A DNA stretch of 64,000 bases from Acanthopleura granulata. Lineage: Eukaryota; Mollusca; Polyplacophora; Chitonida; Chitonidae. A program made the position numbers and the translations under genes. The DNA is taken from positions 4,021,186 through 4,085,185 of the forward strand of contig JABBOT010000005.1 of assembly GCA_016165875.1 (NCBI GenBank), in the 5' to 3' direction. Shown one piece after another: positions 30,088-44,789 of this stretch. Each line of letters starts with the position of its first letter. Within the stretch, counting starts at the first letter, position 1. Below the pieces are notes generated by a model. The model did no database searches, was not told where the DNA came from, and saw only the letters and a program-made list of their open reading frames with translations.

Positions 30088-31616
30088 CATCCCATTTCTT
30101 GTTGTTGGATGTTGTCGACATGAATTGGTAAGACATGACATCTCAACTGGCCACATTTGAAAAAGCCACCGTTTTTCTACTGTAATAAAACCTTATTTCT
30201 GCTGATTGTTACATGCCTTGGAGAAAACATTTTTCCAATGAGAAATAATTGTTTTGGAGTGTTGGAAAAATACATAGATATGTTTTTTTTGCAGTTTGGT
30301 AAGAATTTTCTGATCGAAGATCTTGTTGGAAAAATACATAGATAATTTTTTTTTGCACTTTGGTAAGAATTTTCTGATCGAAGATCTGGCACAAGTTTTA
30401 AGAAGTGTAGCAGCAGACATGCTTAGCGTCCTATTGAAAGATTCAGTTTGTGTGTATGTGTCTCTTTTCTTTCTCATTTCACCTGGGAAGGTATAAAACT
30501 GGAATGTTGGTCACCAGCTGGAGGTTTTTCTCCCCTTGAGGTGTCATCTACTATCTAATATTGAAGGAATTCTTCCTTGTCTCTGATTTACTTTTCACTG
30601 ACACTATGGTAAGTTATGGGAACTTCGATATATTCACATGTGGTGTAGTGACTGGTGCATTTGTAAGACATTGCAGCTAAAGTGGCGACATTTCTAAAAG
30701 CCACTGTGGTGGGCGGTAGTAAAAGCCTATTATTTGTTCTCATTAGATCCTTGAGTGAAAATATTTTCGCAATGAGATATATATATTTTGGAGTGTTGGT
30801 AAAATATATGGATACCTCTTTGTGCAGTTTGGTAAGAATGTTCTGATGGAGAATATTGCTTAGATCACTAAAATCCCCTGGTACAAGTTTTAAGAAGTAT
30901 AGCAGCACATATGCTTGGCGTCGTTTTGAACGATTCAGTGTGTGTGTATGTGTCCCTTTTCTTTCTCATTCTTACAGGCAAAGTATTAGAATACAATGTG
31001 GGTCACCAGCTGAAGTCCCCCCCCCCCAGGTGTCATTTACTAGGTAATCTTAAAGGAATTCTTCCTTGTGTGTGATTTACTTTTCACTGACACCATGGAA
31101 AGTTATGGAAATTTCGATATATTCACATGTGTTCTAATGACTGGTGGATTTGTAAGACATTGCAGCTTAAGGGGTAACATTTCCTAAAAGCCATTGTGGT
31201 AGACGGTGGTAAAAGCTTATTACTTCTCCTATTCGATGCTTTGGAGAAAATATTTTCACAATGAGAAATAAATATTTTGAAGTGTTGGAAAAGTACATCG
31301 ACATATTTTTGTGCAGTTTGGTAAGAAATTTCTAAGAGAGGATATTGCTAAGATCACTTAAATCCCGTCGTACAAATTTTAAGATATATAGCAGCAGACG
31401 TGCGTGACGTGCTTTTGAACGATTTAGTGTGTGTGCGTATGTGTCACTTTTCTTTCTCATATCTACAGGCAAAATATTAGACTGGAATGGTAATCACCAG
31501 CTGGAGATTTTTCTTCCACAGAAATATTATCTACTACTTAATGTTGACGGAATTCTTTCTTCTCTCTGATTTACTTTTAACGGACACCATAGTAAGATAT
31601 CGGAAGTTCAACGTAT

Positions 31617-31688
31617 TCCCATGTGGTCTAGTGGTTAGGATTCCTGGCTTTCACCCAGGCGGCCCGGGTTCGATTCCCGGCATGGGAA
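31617..31688 (+). tRNA. tRNA-Glu(TTC) gene 2
   Basis: Consensus sequence of the array with all stems perfect. It lies 1614 bp after the previous gene; the interval holds an extra 64-bp duplication near 30327-30390. Confidence 0.94.
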
Positions 31689-33188
31689 CTAACGATTTTT
31701 TCATCCCATTTCTTGTTGTTGGATGTTGTCGACATGAATTGGTAAGACATGACCTCTCAAGTGGCCACATTTGAAAAAGCCACCGTTTTTCGACGGTAAT
31801 AAAACCTTATTTCTGCTGATTGTTACATGCCTTGGAGAAAACATTTTTCCAATGAGAAATAATTGTTTTGGAGTGTTGGAAAAATACATAGATATGTTTT
31901 TTTTTTGCAGTTTGGTAAGAATTTTATGATCGAAGATCTTGCTTCAGTAACTAAACTGCCCTGGCAAAAGTTTTAAGAAGTATAGTAGCAGATGTGCGTC
32001 GCGTGCTTTTGAACGATTTAGTGTGTGTGTATGTGTCCCTTTTCTTTCTCATTACACCAGGGAAGGTATAAAACTGGAATGTTGGTCACCAGCTGGAGGT
32101 TTTTCTCCCCTTGAGGTGTCATCTACTATCTAATATTGAAGGAATTCTTCCTTGTCTGTGATTTACTTTTCACTGACACCATGGTAAGTTATGGGAACTT
32201 CGATATATTCACATGTGGTGTAGTGACTGGTGCATTTGTAAGACATTGTAGCTAAATGGACGACATTTCTAAAAGCCACTGTGGTGGGCGGTAGTAAAAG
32301 CCTATTATTTGTTCTCATTAGATCCTTGAGTGAAAATATTTTCGCAATGAGATATATATATTTTGGAGTGTTGGTAAAATATATGGATACCTCTTTGTGC
32401 AGTTTGGTAACCTTGTTCTGATGGAGAATATTGCTTAGATCACTAAAATCCCCTGGTACAAGTTTTAAGAAGTATAGCAGCAGATATGCTTGGCGTCGTT
32501 TTGAACGATTCAGTGTGTGTGTATGTGTCCCTTTTCTTTCTCATTCTTACAGGCAAAGTATTAGACTGCAATGTGGGTCACCAGCTGAAGTCCCCCCCCA
32601 GGTATCATTTACTAGGTAATCTTAAAGGAATTCTTCCTTGTATGTGATTTACTTTTCACTGACACCATGGAAAGTTATGGAAATTTCGATATATTCACAT
32701 GTGTTCTAATGAATGGTGGATTTGTAAGACATTGCAGCTTAAGGGATAACATTTCCTAAAAGCCATTGTGGTAGACGGTGGTAAAAGCTTATTACTTCTC
32801 CTATTGGATGCTTTGGAGAAAATATTTTCACAATGAGAAATAAATGTTTTGAAGTGTTGGAAAAGTACATAGACATATTTTTGTGCAGTTTGGTAAGAAA
32901 TTTCTAAGCCAGGATATTGCTTAGATCACTAAAATCCCGTCGTACAAATTTTAAGATATATAGCAGCAGACGTGCGTGACGTGCTTTTGAACGATTTAGT
33001 GTGTGTGCGTATGTGTCACTTTTCTTTCTCATATCTACAGGCAAAATATTAGACTGGAATGGTAGTCACCAGCTGGAGATTTTTCTTCCACAGAAATATT
33101 ATCTACTACTTAATGTTGAAAGAATTCTTCCTTCTCTCTGATTTACTTTTAACGGACACCATAGTAAGATATCGGAAGTTCAACGTAT

Positions 33189-33260
33189 TCCCATGTGGTC
33201 TAGTGGTTAGGATTCCTGGCTTTCACCCAGGCGGCCCGGGTTCGATTCCCGGCATGGGAA
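33189..33260 (+). tRNA. tRNA-Glu(TTC) gene 3
   Basis: Consensus copy, spacing 1572 bp from gene 2. The downstream T run is seven long (AACAATTTTTTTC). Confidence 0.94.
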
Positions 33261-34250
33261 CTAACAATTTTTTTCATCCCATTTCTTGCTGTTGGATATT
33301 GTCGACATGAATTGGTAAGACATGACCTCTCAAGTGGCCACATTTGAAAAAGCCACCGTTTTTCGACGGTAATAAAACCTTATTTCTGCTGATTATTACA
33401 TGCCTTGGAGAAAACATTTTTCCAATGAGAAATAATTGTTTTGGAGTGTTGGAAAAATACATAGATAATTTTTTTTTGCAGTTTGGTAAGAATTTTCTGA
33501 TCGAAGATCTGGCAAAAGTTTTAAGAAGTATAGTAGCAGATGTGCGTCGCGTGCTTTTGAACGATTTAGTGTGTATGTATGTGTCCCTTTTCTTTCTCAT
33601 TACACCAGGGAAGGTATAAAACTGGAATGTTGGTCACCAGCTGGAGGTTTTTCTCCCCCTGATGTGTCATCTAATACCTAATGTTGAAGAAATTCTTCCT
33701 TGTCTGTGATTTACTTTTCACTGACACCATGGAAAGTTATCGAAATATCGATATATTCACATGTGTTCTAATGACTGGTGGATTTGTAAGACATTGCAGC
33801 TTAAGGGGTAACATTTCCTAAAAGCCATTGTGATAGACGGTGGTAAAAGCTTATTACTTCTCCTATTGGATGCTTTGGAGAAAATATTTTCACAATGAGA
33901 AATAAATGTTTTGGAGTGTTGGAAAAGTACATAGACATATTTTTGTGCAGTTTGGTAAGAAATTTCTAAGCCAGGATATTGCTTAGATCACTAAAATCCC
34001 GTCGTACAAATTTTAAGATATATAGCAGCAGACGTGCGTGGCGTCCTTTTGAACGATTTAGTGTGTGTGCATATGTGTCTCTTTTCTTTCTCATTTCTAC
34101 CGACAAAGTATTAGATTGGAATGGTGGTCACCAGCTGGAGATTTTTCTTCCACAGAAATATTATCTACTACTTAATGTTGAAAGAATTCTTCCTTCTCTC
34201 TGATTTACTTTTCAAGTACACCATAGTAAGATATCGGAAGCTCAACGTAT

Positions 34251-34322
34251 TCCCATGTGGTCTAGTGGTTAGGATTCCTGGCTTTCACCCAGGCGGCCCG
34301 GGTTCGATTCCCGGCATGGGAA
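34251..34322 (+). tRNA. tRNA-Glu(TTC) gene 4
   Basis: Consensus copy, spacing only 1062 bp because the type B monomer is missing from this unit. The leader has one change (GAAGCTCAACG). Confidence 0.94.
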
Positions 34323-35805
34323 CTAACGATTTTTTCATCCCATTTCTTGCTGTTGGATATTGTCGACATGAATTGGTAAGACATGACATCTCAAGTGGCC
34401 ACATTTGAAAAAGCCACCGTTTTCGACGGTAGTAAACCCTTATTTCTACTGATTATTACATGCCTTGGAAAAAAGATTTTTGTAATGAGAAATAATTGTT
34501 ATGGAGTGTTGGAAAAATACATAGATAATTTTTTTTTTGCAGTTTGGTAAGAATTTTCTGATCGAAGATCTGGCACAAGTTTTAAGAAGTGTAGCAGTAG
34601 ACATGCTTAGCGTCCTATTGAAAAATTCAGTTTGTGTGTATGTGTCTCTTTTCTTTCTCATTTCACCAGGGAAGGTATAAAACTGGAATGTTGGTCACCA
34701 GCTGGAGGTTTTTCTCCCCTTGGGATGTCATCTATTATCTAATATTGAAGGAATTCTTCCTTGTCTGTGATTTACTTTTCACTGACAGCATGGTAAGTTA
34801 TGGGAACTTCGATATATTCACATGTGGTGTAGTGACTGGTGCATTTGTAAGACATTGCAGCTAAAGGGGCGACATTTCTAAAAGCCACTGTGGTGGGCGG
34901 TAGTAAAAGCCTATTATTTGTTCTCATTAGATCCTTGAGTGAAAATATTTTCGCAATGAGATATATATATTTTGGAGTGTTGGTAAAATATATGGATACC
35001 TCTTTGTGCAGTTTGGTAAGAATGTTCTGATGGAGAATATTGCTTAGATCACTAAAATCCCCTGGTGCAAGTTTTAAGAAGTATAGCAGCACATATGCTT
35101 GGCGTCGTTTTGAACGATTCAGTGTGTGTGTATGTGTCCCTTTTCTTTCTCATTCTTACAGACAAAGTATTAGAATGCAATGTGGGTCACCAGCTGAAGT
35201 TCCCCCCCCCCCCGCCAGGTGTCATTTACTAGGTAATCTTAAAGGAATTCTTCCTTGTCTGTGATTTACTTTTCACTGACACCATGGAAAGTTATGGAAA
35301 TTTCGATATATTCACATGTGTTCTAATGACTGGTGGATTTGTAAGACATTGCAGCTTAAGGGATAACATTTCCTAAAAGCCATTGTGGTAGACGGTGGTA
35401 AAAGCCTATTACTTCTCCTATTCGATGCTTTGGAGAAAATATTTTCACAACGAGAAATAAATATTTTGAAGTGTTGGAAAAGTACATCGACATATTTTTG
35501 TGCAGTTTGGTAAGAAATTTCTAAGAGAGGATATTGCTTAGATCACTAAAATCCCGTCGTACAAATTTTAAGATATATAGCAGCAGACGTGCGTGACGTG
35601 CTTTTGAACGATTTAGTGTGTGTGCGTATGTGTCACTTTTCTTTCTCATATCTACAGGCAAAATATTAGACTGGAATGGTAGTCACCAGCTGGAGATTTT
35701 TCTTCCACAGCAATATTATCTACTACTTAATGTTGAAGGAATTCTTCCTTCTCTCTGATTTACTTTTAACGGACACCATAGTAAGATATCGGAAGTTCAA
35801 CGTAT

Positions 35806-35877
35806 TCCCATGTGGTCTAGTGGTTAGGATTCCTGGCTTTCACCCAGGCGGCCCGGGTTCGATTCCCGGCATGGGAA
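35806..35877 (+). tRNA. tRNA-Glu(TTC) gene 5
   Basis: Consensus copy, spacing 1555 bp. The trailer reads CTGACGATTTTTTC, one base different from its neighbours. Confidence 0.94.
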
Positions 35878-37381
35878 CTGACGATTTTTTCATCCCATTT
35901 CTTGCTGTTGGATGTTGTCGACATGAATTGGTAAGACATGACATCTCAAGTGGCCACATTTGAAAAAGCCACCGTTTTTCGACGGTAATAAAACCTTATT
36001 TCTGCTGATTGTTACATGCCTTGGAGAAAACATTTTTCCAATGAGAAATAATTGTTTTGGAGTGTTGGAAAAATACATAGATATGTTTTTTTTTGCAGTT
36101 TGGTAAGAATTTTCTGATCGAAGATCTTGCTTCAGTAACTAAACTGCCCTGGCAAAAGTTTTAAGAAGTATAGTAGCAGATGTGCGTCGCGTGCTTTTGA
36201 ACGATTTAGTGTGTGTGTATGTGTCCCTTTTCTTTCTCATTACACCAGGGAAAGTATAAAACTGGAATGTTGGTCACCAGCTGGAGGTTTTTCTCCCCCT
36301 GAGGTGTCATCTACTATCTAATATTGAAGGAATTCTTCCTTGTCTGTGATTTACTTTTCACTGACACCATGGTAAGTTATGGGAACTTCGATATATTCAC
36401 ATGTGGTGTAGTGACTGGTGCATTTGTAAGACATTGCAGCTAAATGGACGACATTTCTAAAAGCCACTGTGGTGGGCGGTAGTAAAAGCCTATTATTTGT
36501 TCTCATTAGATCCTTGAGTGAAAATATTTTCGCAATGAGATATATATATTTTGGAGTGTTGGTAAAATATATGGATACCTCTTTGTGCAGTTTGGTAAGA
36601 ATGTTCTGATGGAGAATATTGCTTAGATTACTAAAATCCCCTGGTACAAGTTTTAAGAAGTATAGCAGCAGATATGCTTGGCGTCGTTTTGAACGATTCA
36701 GTGTGTGTGTATGTGTCCCTTTTCTTTCTCATTCTTACAGACAAAGTATTAGAATGCAATGTGGGTCACCAGCTGAAGTTCCCACCCCCCCCAGGTGTCA
36801 TTTACTAGGTAATCTTAAAGGAATTCTTCCTTGTATGTGATTTACTTTTCACTGACACCATGGCAAGTTATCGAAATATCGATATATTCACATGTGTTCT
36901 AATGACTGGTGGATTTGTAAGACATTGCAGCTTAAGGGGTAACATTTCCTAAAAGCCATTGTGGTAGACGGTGGTAAAAGCCTATTACTTCTCCTATTCG
37001 ATGCTTTGGAGAAAATATTTTCACAATGAGAAATAAATGTTTTGGAGTGTTGGAAAAGTACATAGACATATTTTTGTGCAGTTTGGTAAGAAATTTCTAA
37101 GCCAGGATATTGCTTAGATCACTAAAATCCCGTCGTACAAATTTTAAGATATATAGCAGCAGACGTGCGTGGCGTCCTTTTGAACGATTTAGTGTGTGTG
37201 CATATGTGCCTCTGTTCTTTCTCATTTCTACCGACAAAGTATTAGATTGGAATGGTAGTCACCAGCTGGAGATTTTTCTTCCACAGAAATATTATCTACT
37301 ACTTAATGTTGAAGGAATTCTTCCTTCTCTCTGATTTACTTTTCAAGTACAACACAGTAAGATATCGGAAGTTCAACGTAT

Positions 37382-37453
37382 TCCCATGTGGTCTAGTGGT
37401 TAGGATTCCTGGCTTTCACCCAGGCGGCCCGGGTTCGATTCCCGGCATGGGAA
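37382..37453 (+). tRNA. tRNA-Glu(TTC) gene 6
   Basis: Consensus copy, spacing 1576 bp. The units around genes 6 and 7 are almost identical over their whole length, including the leader variant AAGTACAACACAG. Confidence 0.94.
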
Positions 37454-38958
37454 CTAACGATTTTTTCATCCCATTTCTTGCTGTTGGATATTGTCGACAT
37501 GAATTGGTAAGACATGACATCTCAAGTGGCCACATTTGAAAAAGCCACCGTTTTTCGACGGTAATAAAACCTTATTTCTGCTGATTATTACATGCCTTGG
37601 AGAAAACATTTTTCCAATGAGAAATAATTGTTTTGGAGTGTTGGAAAAATACATAGATATGTTTTTTTTTTACAGTTTGGTAAGAATTTTCTGATCGAAG
37701 ATGTTGCTTCAGTAACTAAACTGCCCTGGCAAAAGTTTTAAGAAGTATAGTAGCAGATGTGCGTCGCGTGCTTTTGAACGATTTAGTGTGTATGTATGTG
37801 TCCCTTTTCTTTCTCATTACACCAGGGAAGGTATAAAACTGGAATGTTGGTCACCAGCTGGAGGTTTTTCTCCCCCTGAGGTGTCATCTACTATCTAATA
37901 TTGAAGGAATTCTTCCTTGTCTGTGATTTACTTTTCACTGACAGCATGGTAAGTTATGGGAACTTCGATATATTCACATGTGGTGTAGTGACTGGTGCAT
38001 TTGTAAGACATTGCAGATAAAGGGGCGACATTTCTAAAAGCCACTGTGGTGGGCAGTAGTAAAAGCCTATTATTTGTTCTCATTACATCCTTGAGTGAAA
38101 ATATTTTCGCAATGAGATATATATATTTTGGAGTGTTGGTAAAATATATGGATACCTCTTTGTGCAGTTTGGTAAGAATGTTCTGATGGAGAATATTGCT
38201 TAGATTACTAAAATCCCCTGGTACAAGTTTTAAGAAGTATAGCAGCAGATATGCTTGGCGTCGTTTTGAACGATTCAGTGTGTGTGTATGTGTCCCTTTT
38301 CTTTCTCATTCTTACAGACAAAGTATTAGAATGCAATGTGGGTCACCAGCTGAAGTTCCCACCCCCCCCAGGTGTCATTTACTAGGTAATCTTAAAGGAA
38401 TTCTTCCTTGTATGTGATTTACTTTTCACTGACACCATGGCAAGTTATCGAAATATCGATATATTCACATGTGTTCTAATGACTGGTGGATTTGTAAGAC
38501 ATTGCAGCTTAAGGGGTAACATTTCCTAAAAGCCATTGTGGTAGACGGTGGTAAAAGCCTATTACTTCTCCTATTCGATGCTTTGGAGAAAATATTTTCA
38601 CAATGAGAAATAAATGTTTTGGAGTGTTGGAAAAGTACATAGACATATTTTTGTGCAGTTTGGTAAGAAATTTCTAAGCCAGGATATTGCTTAGATCACT
38701 AAAATCCCGTCGTACAAATTTTAAGATATATAGCAGCAGACGTGCGTGGCGTCCTTTTGAACGATTTAGTGTGTGTGCATATGTGCCTCTGTTCTTTCTC
38801 ATTTCTACCGACAAAGTATTAGATTGGAATGGTAGTCACCAGCTGGAGATTTTTCTTCCACAGAAATATTATCTACTACTTAATGTTGAAGGAATTCTTC
38901 CTTCTCTCTGATTTACTTTTCAAGTACAACACAGTAAGATATCGGAAGTTCAACGTAT

Positions 38959-39030
38959 TCCCATGTGGTCTAGTGGTTAGGATTCCTGGCTTTCACGCAG
39001 GCGGCCCGGGTTCGATTCCCGGCATGGGAA
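38959..39030 (+). tRNA. tRNA-Glu(TTC) gene 7, anticodon-stem variant
   Basis: C39 is changed to G (TTTCACGCAGG), which breaks the closing G31-C39 pair of the anticodon stem. All other positions match the consensus. Function is uncertain; possibly an early pseudogene. Spacing 1577 bp. Confidence 0.85.
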
Positions 39031-40508
39031 CTAACGATTTTTTCATCCCATTTCTTGCTGTTGGATATTGTCGACATGAATTGGTAAGACATGACATCTC
39101 AAGTGGCCACATTTGAAAAAGCCACCGTTTTCGACGGTAGTAAAACCTTATTTCTACTGATTATTACATGCCTTGGAAAAAAGATTTTTGCAATGAGAAA
39201 TAATTGTTATGGACTGTTGGAAAAATACATAGATAATTTTTTTTTGCAGTTTGGTAAGAATTTTCTGATCGAAGATCTGGCACAATTTTTAAGAAGTGTA
39301 GCAGTAGACATGCTTAGCGTCCTATTGAAAGATTCAGTTTGTGTGTATGTGTCTCTTTTCTTTTTCATTTTACCAGGGAAGGTATAAAACTGGAATGTTG
39401 GTCACCAGCTGGAGGTTTTTCTCCCCCTGATGTGTCATCTACTATCTAATATTGAAGGAATTCTTCCTTGTCTGTGATTTACTTTTCACTGACAGCATGG
39501 TAAGTTATGGGAACTTCGATATATTCACATGTGGTGTAATGACTGGTGCATTTGTAAGACATTGCAGCTAAAGGGGCGACATTTCTAAAAGCCACCGTGG
39601 TGGGCGGTAGTAAAAGCCTATTATTTGTTCTCATTAGATCCTTGAGTGAAAATATTTTCGCAATGAGATATATATATTTTGGAGTGTTGGTAAAATATAT
39701 GGATACCTCTTTGTGCAGTTTGGTAAGAATGTTCTGATGGAGAATATTGCTTAGATTACTAAAATCCCCTGGTACAAGTTTTAAGAAGTATAGCAGCAGA
39801 TATGCTTGGCGTCGTTTTGAACGATTCAGTGTGTGTGTATGTGTCCCTTTTCTTTCTCATTCTTACAGGCAAAGTATTAGAATGCAATGTGGGTCACCAG
39901 CTGAAGTCCCCCCCCCCCCAGGTGTCATTTACTAGGTAATCTTAAAGGAATTCTTCCTTGTCTGTGATTTAGTTTTCACTGACACCATGGAAAGTTATGG
40001 AAATTTCGATATATTCACATGTGTTCTAATGAATGGTGGATTTGTAAGACATTGCAGCTTAAGGGATAACATTTCCTAAAAGCCATTGTGGTAGACGGTG
40101 GTAAAAGCTTATTACTTCTCCTATTGGATGCTTTGGAGAAAATATTTTCACAATGAGAAATAAATGTTTTGGAGTGTTGGAAAAGTACATAGACATATTT
40201 TTGTGCAGTTTGGTAAGAAATTTCTAAGCCAGGATATTGCTTAGATCACTAAAATCCCGTCGTACAAATTTTAAGATATATAGCAGCAGACGTGCGTGGC
40301 GTCCTTTTGAACGATTTAGTGTGTGTGCGTATGTGTCACTTTTCTTTCTCATATCTACAGGCAAAATATTAGACTGGAATGGTAATCAACAGCTGGAGAT
40401 TTTTCTTCCACAGAAATATTATCTACTACTTAATGTTGAAGGAATTCTTCCTTCGCTCTGATTTACTTTTAACGGACACCATAGTAAGATATCGGAAGTT
40501 CAACGTAT

Positions 40509-40580
40509 TCCCATGTGGTCTAGTGGTTAGGATTCCTGGCTTTCACCCAGGCGGCCCGGGTTCGATTCCCGGCATGGGAA
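40509..40580 (+). tRNA. tRNA-Glu(TTC) gene 8
   Basis: Consensus copy, spacing 1550 bp. Confidence 0.94.
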
Positions 40581-42082
40581 CTAACGATTTTTTCATCCCA
40601 TTTCTTGCTGTTGGATATTGTCGACATGAATTGGTAAGACATGACATCTCAAGTGGCCACATTTGAAAAAGCCACCGTTTTTCGACGGTAATAAAACCTT
40701 ATTTCTGCTGATTATTACATGCCTTGGAGAAAACATTTTTCCAATGAGAAATAATTGTTTTGGAGTGTTGGAAAAATACATAGATATGTTTTTTTTTTAC
40801 AGTTTGGTAAGAATTTTCTGATCGAAGATGTTGCTTCAGTAACTAAACTGCCCTGGCAAAAGTTTTAAGAAGTATAGTAGCAGATGTGCGTCGCGTGCTT
40901 TTGAACGATTTAGTGTGTATGTATGTGTCCCTTTTCTTTCTCATTACACCAGGGAAGGTATAAAACTGGAATGTTGGTCACCAGCTGGAGGTTTTTCTCC
41001 CCCTGAGGTGTCATCTACTATCTAATATTGAAGGAATTCTTCCTTGTCTGTGATTTACTTTTCACTGACAGCATGGTAAGTTATGGGAACTTCGATATAT
41101 TCACATGTGGTGTAGTGACTGGTGCATTTGTAAGACATTGCAGCTAAAGGGGCGACATTTCTAAAAGCCACTGTGGTGGGCAGTAGTAAAAGCCTATTAT
41201 TTGTTCTCATTACATCCTTGAGTGAAAATATTTTCGCAATGAGATATATATATTTTGGAGTGTTGGTAAAATATATGGATACCTCTTTGTGCAGTTTGGT
41301 AAGAATGTTCTGATGGAGAATATTGCTTAGATTACTAAAATCCCCTGGTACAAGTTTTAAGAAGTATAGCAGCAGATATGCTTGGCGTCGTTTTGAACGA
41401 TTCAGTGTGTGTGTATGTGTCCCTTTTCTTTCTCATTCTTACAGGCAAAGTATTAGACTGCAATGTGGGTCACCAGCTGAAGTCCCCCCCCCCAGGTATC
41501 ATTTACTAGGTAATCTTAAAGGAATTCTTCCTTGTATGTGATTTACTTTTCACTGACACCATGGAAAGTTATGGAAATTTCGATATATTCACATGTGTTC
41601 TAATGAATGGTGGATTTGTAAGACATTGCAGCTTAAGGGATAACATTTCCTAAAAGCCATTGTGGTAGACGGTGGTAAAAGCTTATTACTTCTCCTATTC
41701 GATGCTTTGGAGAAAATATTTTCACAATGAGAAATAAATGTTTTGGAGTGTTGGAAAAGTACATAGACATATTTTTGTGCAGTTTGGTAAGAAATTTCTA
41801 AGCCAGGATATTGCTTAGATCACTAAAATCCCGTCGTACAAATTTTAAGATATATAGCAGCAGACGTGCGTGGCGTGCTTTTGAACGATTTAGTGTGTGT
41901 GCGTATGTGTCACTTTTCTTTCTCATATCTACAGGCAAAATATTAGACTGGAATGGTAATCACCAGCTGGAGATTTTTCTTCCACAGAAATATTATCTAC
42001 TACTTAATGTTGAAGGAATTCTTCCTTCGCTCTGATTTACTTTTAACGGACACCATAGTAAGATATCGGAAGTTCAACGTAT

Positions 42083-42154
42083 TCCCATGTGGTCTAGTGG
42101 TTAGGATTCCTGGCTTTCACCCAGGCGGCCCGGGTTCGATTCCCGGCATGGGAA
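42083..42154 (+). tRNA. tRNA-Glu(TTC) gene 9
   Basis: Consensus copy, spacing 1574 bp. Its unit and the preceding one share the poly-C length and most private variants. Confidence 0.94.
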
Positions 42155-43656
42155 CTAACGATTTTTTCATCCCATTTCTTGCTGTTGGATATTGTCGACA
42201 TGAATTGGTAAGACATGACATCTCAAGTGGCCACATTTGAAAAAGCCACCGTTTTTCGACGGTAATAAAACCTTATTTCTGCTGATTATTACATGCCTTG
42301 GAGAAAACATTTTTCCAATGAGAAATAATTGTTTTGGAGTGTTGGAAAAATACATAGATATGTTTTTTTTTTACAGTTTGGTAAGAATTTTCTGATCGAA
42401 GATGTTGCTTCAGTAACTAAACTGCCCTGGCAAAAGTTTTAAGAAGTATAGTAGCAGATGTGCGTCGCGTGCTTTTGAACGATTTAGTGTGTATGTATGT
42501 GTCCCTTTTCTTTCTCATTACACCAGGGAAGGTATAAAACTGGAATGTTGGTCACCAGCTGGAGGTTTTTCTCCCCCTGAGGTGTCATCTACTATCTAAT
42601 ATTGAAGGAATTCTTCCTTGTCTGTGATTTACTTTTCACTGACAGCATGGTAAGTTATGGGAACTTCGATATATTCACATGTGGTGTAGTGACTGGTGCA
42701 TTTGTAAGACATTGCAGCTAAAGGGGCGACATTTCTAAAAGCCACTGTGGTGGGCAGTAGTAAAAGCCTATTATTTGTTCTCATTACATCCTTGAGTGAA
42801 AATATTTTCGCAATGAGATATATATATTTTGGAGTGTTGGTAAAATATATGGATACCTCTTTGTGCAGTTTGGTAAGAATGTTCTGATGGAGAATATTGC
42901 TTAGATTACTAAAATCCCCTGGTACAAGTTTTAAGAAGTATAGCAGCAGATATGCTTGGCGTCGTTTTGAACGATTCAGTGTGTGTGTATGTGTCCCTTT
43001 TCTTTCTCATTCTTACAGGCAAAGTATTAGACTGCAATGTGGGTCACCAGCTGAAGTCCCCCCCCCCAGGTATCATTTACTAGGTAATCTTAAAGGAATT
43101 CTTCCTTGTATGTGATTTACTTTTCACTGACACCATGGAAAGTTATCGAAATTTCGATATATTCACATGTGTTCTAATGAATGGTGGATTTGTAAGACAT
43201 TGCAGCTTAAGGGATAACATTTCCTAAAAGCCATTGTGGTAGACGGTGGTAAAAGCTTATTACTTCTCCTATTCGATGCTTTGGAGAAAATATTTTCACA
43301 ATGAGAAATAAATATTTTGGAGTGTTGGAAAAGTACATAGACATATTTTTGTGCAGTTTGGTAAGAAATTTCTAAGAGAGGATATTGCTTAGATCACTAA
43401 AATCCCGTCGTACAAATTTTAAGATATATAGCAGCAGACGTGCGTGACGTGCTTTTGAACGATTTAGTGTGTGTGCGTAGTTGTCACTTTTCTTTCTCAT
43501 ATCTACAGGCAAAATATTAGACTGGAATGGTAATCACCAGCTGGAGATTTTTCTTCCACAGAAATATTATCTACTACTTAATGTTGAAGGAATTCTTCCT
43601 TCTCTCTGATTTACTTTTAACGGACACCATAGTAAGATATCGGAAGTTCAACGTAT

Positions 43657-43728
43657 TCCCATGTGGTCTAGTGGTTAGGATTCCTGGCTTTCACCCAGGC
43701 GGCCCGGGTTCGATTCCCGGCATGGGAA
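43657..43728 (+). tRNA. tRNA-Glu(TTC) gene 10
   Basis: Consensus copy, spacing 1574 bp. Confidence 0.94.
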
Positions 43729-44717
43729 CTAACGATTTTTTCATCCCATTTCTTGCTGTTGGATATTGTCGACATGAATTGGTGAGACATGACATCTCAA
43801 GTGGCCACATTTGAAAAAGCCACCGTTTTTCGACGGTAATAAAACCTTATTTCTGCTGATTATTACATGCCTTGGAGAAAACATTTTTCCAATGAGAAAT
43901 AATTGTTTTGGAGTGTTGGAAAAATACATAGATAATTTTTTTGTGCAGTTTGGTAAGAATTTTCTGATGGAAGATCTGGTAAAAGTTTTAAGAAGTATAG
44001 TAGCAGATGTGCGTCGCGTGCTTTTGAACGATTTAGTGTGTATGTATGTGTCCCTTTTCTTTCTCATTACACCAGGGAAGGTATAAAACTGGAATGTTGG
44101 TCACCAGCTGGAGGTTTTTCTCCCCCTGATGTGTCATCTAATACCTAATGTTGAAGAAATTCTTCCTTGTCCGTGATTTACTTTTCACTGACACCATGGC
44201 AAGTTATCGAAATATCGATATATTCACATGTGTTCTAATGACTGGTGGATTTGTAAGACATTGCAGCTTAAGGGGTAACATTTCCTAAAAGCCATTGTGG
44301 TAGACGGTGGTAAAAGCTTATTACTTCTCCTATTGGATGCTTTGGAGAAAATATTTTCACAATGAGAAATAAATGTTTTGGAGTGTTGGAAAAGTACATA
44401 GACATATTTTTGTGCAGTTTGGTAAGAAATTTCTAAGAGAGGATATTGCTTAGATCACTAAAATCCCGTCGTACAAATTTTAAGATATATAGCAGCAGAC
44501 GTGCGTGACGTCCTTTTGAACGATTTAGTGTGTGTGCATATGTGTCTCTTTTCTTTCTCATTTCTACCGACAAAGTATTAGATTGGAATGGTGGTCACCA
44601 GCTGGAGATTTTTCTTTCACAGAAATATTATCTACTACTTAATGTTGAAAGAATTCTTCCTTCTCTCTGATTTACTTTTAACGGACACCATAGTAAGATA
44701 TCGGAAGGTCAACGTAT

Positions 44718-44789
44718 TCCCATGTGGTCTAGTGGTTAGGATTCCTGGCTTTCACCCAGGCGGCCCGGGTTCGATTCCCGGCATGGGAA
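44718..44789 (+). tRNA. tRNA-Glu(TTC) gene 11
   Basis: Consensus copy in a two-monomer unit, spacing 1061 bp. Leader variant GAAGGTCAACG. Confidence 0.94.
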
